From: Acheta domesticus
Taxonomy: Eukaryota > Arthropoda > Insecta > Orthoptera > Gryllidae
NCBI GenBank assembly: GCA_031308135.1
Contig: JAHLJT010009419.1
Span: forward strand, 32,862,863 to 32,926,862
Length of the DNA: 64,000 nucleotides
Direction of reading: 5' to 3'
Shown here piece after piece: positions 59,739 through 64,000 of this stretch (the stretch's first letter is position 1; every line of letters starts with the position of its first letter). The position numbers and the translations under genes are program-made. The notes beneath the pieces were generated by a model. That model did no database searches. It saw only the letters and a program-made list of their open reading frames with translations, and was not told the DNA's origin.

Positions 59739-60332
59739 TTAGAAAGGTGAATTCATGCCTAACTTTGTATCAAATTCTAAACGGGCTCTTTTCTGATATC
59801 TTACGTTAACTCTACAAAACAATAAAATATTAGTTAGAAAATAAAAATAAATTACATCAGTATCTTCCAGTTTTCTTTTTAATACAAAATAAAAAAAAAT
59901 TGACTTACTTGATCTCTTCTTTCTTCACCAATTCACTAATGAAGAAAATTATTAAAGGAGAGACCAAAATTAAAAGTAGCACTAACCATGGTATATGTTT
60001 AATTCCTAGTTCAATTCTATCTGCTTCAGTCACAGCCAGAACTATTGATGAATATATGCACTGAAAGCAAAGTCTAAGAAAAAGCAAATAATTTAGAAGC
60101 ACTTTTTTGTAAAAAGAAAATAAGGTTAGACTGTATGTAACAAAACTTCTCTGCAAACAGTGAAGGCAGAGAAAAATTTAAATCAGTACTTTCTGCTAAG
60201 AAACCGAAAGTATGGTGCTACCCAGTGACTCTACAAGGAGATAAAGATGAATAATGTTTAAGAGTACTTCAACATCTAAGGTACCCATATAAAATTACCA
60301 TACAAACATAAATCCACTGCCACAGTGGTGGA
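59739..60332 (-). CDS. TMEM94: TMEM94 (P-type ATPase-like ER membrane protein), 3'-terminal exons
   Basis: The last exon, 59811-59739, encodes VNVRYQKRARLEFDTKLG and ends MNSPF before the stop, the characteristic TMEM94 C-terminus. It joins in phase 2 to 60073-59909 (alternative acceptor giving 60060). That exon encodes CIYSSIVLAVTEADRIELGI and a membrane helix PWLVLLLILVSPLIIFFISE followed by KKEEIK. A third exon at about 60332-60285 (PPLWQWIYVCMVILYG) fits the phase and the expected preceding helix but has a weak donor, so it is tentative. TMEM94 is a multi-pass ER protein related to P-type ATPases and reported to move magnesium. The remaining 5' exons are not found in the window and should lie beyond 64000. 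Confidence 0.88.
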
Positions 60333-61124
60333 CTAAAATGTTTTAAACATGCCAAGTCAAATGTATACAGAAAATCAACGAGTATGTATCTAGAGGTAAA
60401 ATGAAAGAATTGACAGGAAAAGATTATAAAATTTGATAAGTAAAGAGATACTAAAATTTGATAAGTAAACACTCGGAATGGGAATAATCATCCTTTTTCA
60501 GACAAGTTATACATTTCATTATCCCACAGGAAACTCAAAAGTTTTACAGAGAGATGAAGGGTTGCTTCATTGTATGTTTTCTAAAGAGGCAAAAAGGCCA
60601 ATGCCTTTGGGGCATATCTCTTCCCACAGTGCACCTCATGATACAATGACACTAAATCAAGGTGTACCTGCATCTGTGCAAGGGGCAGTGATCAATCCGA
60701 AGGTCTGAATTCTCTCCTCACTCCCTTGTAGCAAAAGACAATGAAGCCCAACATCACAAAATCAATTTGCAACATTTAAAATCATACGTTTTATTAATTT
60801 TTGCAGAGAACATTGTCATCAGCAAACTGAATTATTCTTCCATTTCTAATGAATGAGGTCATATCATTTACTTAAGACTAAAACATACATAACATTAAGA
60901 TAATAGAAAGACTAAATATGCCTACAAGTAGCATCTGGGCCCCCATCACAATCAAGATTTTTGTCTAGTTTCCCTGATCCATTGAGCAAATGCTGATATA
61001 TCTTTTTTTTTACTTCTGGACATAAATGTAGCTTCACTATGCACATGTTTTGTTGAGCTCTCCTTTTGCTAGTTGCAGAAGGAGTAGTGACTGCGTTTTG
61101 GGTTGCTATTTTATTACCAATACA
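60333..61124 (-). other. Presumed TMEM94 intron; one unrecognised frame
   Basis: A plus-strand frame at 60478-60708 (76 codons) is less AT-rich, reads like a degraded coding fragment (MPLGHISSHSAPHDTMTLNQ) and ends in TGA. I do not recognise it, and it may belong to a mobile element. The rest is AT-rich. Confidence 0.35.
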
Positions 61125-61920
61125 AAACTTGTTGTGCTACGGAATGGCACAGCCTTTCTGGTTTAAGTTAGTTTTCTAATTTCTTTGCCCCGGGCTACTT
61201 TTTTGATCTTGCCCCATCCTCTTGCCAGCTTCCATTTATCACTGCCCAAAACACTCTTTTTTAATTTCTCAACTTTTTGGTTTTCGAATGGTAGAACTGA
61301 AATATTACTTTAAAAACATTATAGAAGAGTAAAACCTTGAACTATATGGAAATTTTCGTTGAAAAATTTGGAGCTATTTTTAAGGAAATGTCCTTTAAGC
61401 ACTGCTGTAAATGCGAAATTTGAAGTTCTTTTTCACAGAAATTTTACTTCAGCTTTTGAGTTTCCAAAAACCTTCATCAGAAGTCATTTTAATAAAACAA
61501 CAAATTATTTTTCATGAAATTTATTTTAATGAATGCATTAATTATGGACAACAAATTTCATTAGAAGGAAAAATCTACCTTCAACCTGGTTGTAGGATGA
61601 TGTGGAAAAGAAAGAGGAAGGAAAAAAATTTATGCAATTTTCAAGGTCAAATTGACATGGGTTTATTTAGTTTGGAAAAAAAATCCCAAGTATAGTTTAA
61701 GCGCGTGTTGTTCACAGAAACAGACAGACGTTTGGGAAAGGTGGGGGGAGAAAAAGAAAGAAAAAAACTTTTTGGTATCAGGGGACCCCAATACATGTAT
61801 TTCCATTGAAATCAATTTTCCACAGCATTGTTACACAACTTTCTCTATGCTATGTATGTACGTACTCCATAGTACTCTTAACTATGTATGTACTCCATAC
61901 ATACATGAGAAAGTAATAAC
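61125..61920 (+). repeat. RepA copy
   Basis: Begins with a diverged head (CTTGTTGTGCTACGGAATGG) and contains one body unit. It ends with the tail microsatellite-like terminus (GTACTCCATACATACATGAG then AAAGTA). The frames within it are chance. Confidence 0.65.
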
Positions 61921-62293
61921 GTTATCATTCCTGCGATTATGTTTGATCTGTATGTTAAAGAGCAGATCAGTCAGAGAGTACCATTTAACATTAAAAAAAC
62001 AAAAAAAACAAACAAAACAGCAACACTGATTCCATCGAAACCTACATGTCCACGCCACATGCATGTTTTGTCGAAGAAAAGGTGACTGTGAACAAGTACA
62101 ATGGCGCACCATGGGGGAAGGGAGGAACTCATGGGGCATCAATTCTCTACTAAGCCAGTGCCACATATTAAATGAAAAAATAAAACTTTTACAAATTTTC
62201 TATACTAACATGTTATTCAAATTATCAGTTGTTTTCATTATAAATATTAAATATAAGTTAACAAATAAAAATACATTCTGTATTCAGTATAAA

Positions 62294-63840
62294 TGAACTA
62301 GTGGTGCTACACAATGGTGCAGATTTTTTCATACAAGTTAGTTTTCTAATTTCTTTTGGTCTGGGCTTGCTCTTCCTTCTTGCTCCATCCTCTTGCCAGC
62401 TGACATCAACCTCCGCCCAAAGTACATTTATTTGAAATCTTTTCATTTCTCGGTTTCTAAATGGGAGAACTGATTGATACTAGATTGTACTTAAAGAATA
62501 TTAAAGAAGAGTAAAACCTTGTCCTATATGGCTAAGAAAATGTCATTTAAGCTTTACTGTAAATGTGAAATTTGAAGCCCTTTTACACAGGAATCTTTTG
62601 TGTTTTCAAAAACCATATTGGAAGTCATTTGAAAGACATCCACTCACAAATGGCAATAATGTGTACAAATCACTGCAATCATTTATAAGAATTCTGAATA
62701 ACAGAAGAATACAGCAATATGAATTTTATGTCATCTCAGTGTATCTGAAAAAAAAAATTAGAGCCATTTTTGTGAAAAAGGAGTTTGCAAGTTTTTGAGA
62801 AACTTAATATTACATTATTTAAACCACACATACTCATAAATACAATAATGTGAACAAATTGACATTCATGTAAATATTAATGATGTCAGAAACAAGTGAA
62901 AAATCGTAATTTTGTATAATACAAAATTGTAATTTTTGAAAAAACAAAAGAATAGAGCAATATGTCGATGTTATCTCAAAGAGTACGTTGGCATTATCAC
63001 TATCAAAAGTTTAAATAAAAAATTTGGAGGTGTCTTTGAGAAAAAACTTGTTCTTACTTTCCAGTATACATACATATATACGGAGTAATATACGTCGTAT
63101 AGGGAAAGTTATGTAACGCTGCGCAAACAAACGATGAATTTTCGGCAAGAAAAAATCATTGCCATTCATCCCCTAACATGTGGAGTAGCCAGAATCCCCA
63201 TTTTGTAAGTCCTTAATACTGAACAAATAATTGAAAGCAAAACGTCCATTTGTGAACACTACTAGCGCCTAAACCATACGTAGGATTTTTTTATATTGAA
63301 GAAATCCTTGTCGATCTGGCTTGAGTCGAAGCTTTGAGATTTTGAAAAAGATTCTATAAAAATTGGGGGTACTTTACATGAAGCCCTCTGGACATTTTCA
63401 AAATGTTCTCAAAAATGGCTCCAAAACTTTTCTTTAAATTTCTTGTGAGAATAGAGAAAAATACACTTATTAAGGTGGCAAAGGTCTGATTTTCACGGTT
63501 AACTCTGAATTTTCGAAAATTGCAAAAGTTTGAATTTTTTTCAGCATCTTCCTCCAACTACACAATCAAAGTCAGAGATTTTTCCTTCAAATAAAATTTG
63601 TTCTTCAAAATGAGTTCTTTCTTTAAGGTCATGTACACTTTTTTGCAACGGTTAGTAGTTTTTGTGCAATATTGTGTGCAACGTGCAATTTTAAAAAATT
63701 ACAAAAACAAGATTTTTTCCAAAACAGCTCCAAATTTTTTCTTCAAACTTTTGGTAGGGATAGTGTCTAACGTATTCTTTGAAATGACATAAACATCATG
63801 TTGCTCTATTCTTTGTTTTTTTCAAAAATTACAAAAATGA
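62294..63840. repeat. Tail-to-tail inverted pair of RepA copies
   Basis: 62294-63060 is plus-oriented (head CTAGTGGTGCTACACAATGG at its start). 63062-63840 is minus-oriented, beginning with the tail terminus (ACTTTCCAGTATACATACAT, then GTATAGGGAAAGTTATGTAA). The two meet near 63060. This is the opposite polarity of the head-to-head structure at 10560-13985. Confidence 0.65.
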
Positions 63841-63854
63841 AATATTTTTGACTT

Positions 63855-64000
63855 GTTAAATGCAGCATTTGTCATCTTGGGAAATTTTGAGAACCACTTT
63901 ATCATAATGTCTGGTTCTCAACGCCTGATCTTGAGCAACTATTAGAACTGCTTCTGATTCTGGCTTCATCCTTCCCTTTTTGAGCCACATAAATGATTGA
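63855..64000 (-). mobile_element. LINE reverse transcriptase C-terminal fragment
   Basis: On the minus strand the sequence reads HLCGSKRE-like in one frame and, in frame, WLKKGRMKPESEAVLIVAQD followed by QALRTRHYDKVVLKISQDDK. The WLK.G..K.E.E....AQDQ.L.TR.Y pattern is a hallmark of the region after the reverse transcriptase domain in many invertebrate LINEs. It runs off the window edge. Confidence 0.6.

Overview
This is an AT-rich insect nuclear window: spliced genes with GT/AG introns of very different lengths, a tRNA-derived SINE, hAT and TA-target MITEs, solo LTRs, and exactly 1,000 N at 43178-44177. An ERCC8/CSA gene is present, which drosophilids are reported to lack, so a non-drosophilid and probably non-holometabolous insect is the best guess. 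Species cannot be named from the sequence alone. No prokaryotic features are present. Splice sites and phases below were worked out by hand. All family calls rest on remembered family patterns, not on searches.

Five protein-coding genes are supported. On the minus strand are an uninterrupted ERCC8 (CSA) reading frame at 5445-6662, a two-exon starvin/BAG3-type co-chaperone at 20253-25364, diacylglycerol kinase epsilon with eight visible exons between 33011 and 46101, and the last exons of TMEM94 from 59739 upward. On the plus strand is a complete seven-coding-exon MAP kinase kinase of the MKK3/MKK6 (licorne) type at 51533-53165. The starvin start region carries phased heat-shock elements beside a TATA box. 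DGK-epsilon lacks its C1 domains in the visible sequence, and the assembly gap lies exactly where they belong. The genes are unrelated housekeeping or signalling loci and do not form an operon-like unit.

The rest is mostly repeats, nested in a readable order. A diverse AT-rich interspersed family (called RepA here) covers much of 1-3.5 kb, 10.5-15.4 kb, 31.0-31.5 kb, 33.2-34 kb, 39-40.1 kb and 61.1-63.8 kb. It is built from degenerate 270-300 bp units and often occurs as large inverted (foldback-like) structures. One of these, at 10.56-13.98 kb, was later hit by an LTR element, now a solo LTR with target duplication ATAG, and by a MITE with 77-bp inverted arms. A second solo LTR of the same family (AGTA duplication) and a 5'-truncated LINE tail (12-bp duplication) sit side by side in a DGK-epsilon intron. 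Two hAT-type elements have exact 8-bp duplications, and one of them is an internal dimer.

Two decayed genes lie on the plus strand. One at about 28.6-32.0 kb belongs to a recurrent insect multi-copy family and is broken by stops, a MITE and a RepA copy. The other, at about 8.0-9.8 kb, was not recognised. Remaining intergenic and intronic stretches are AT-rich with microsatellites and a few precise hairpins.
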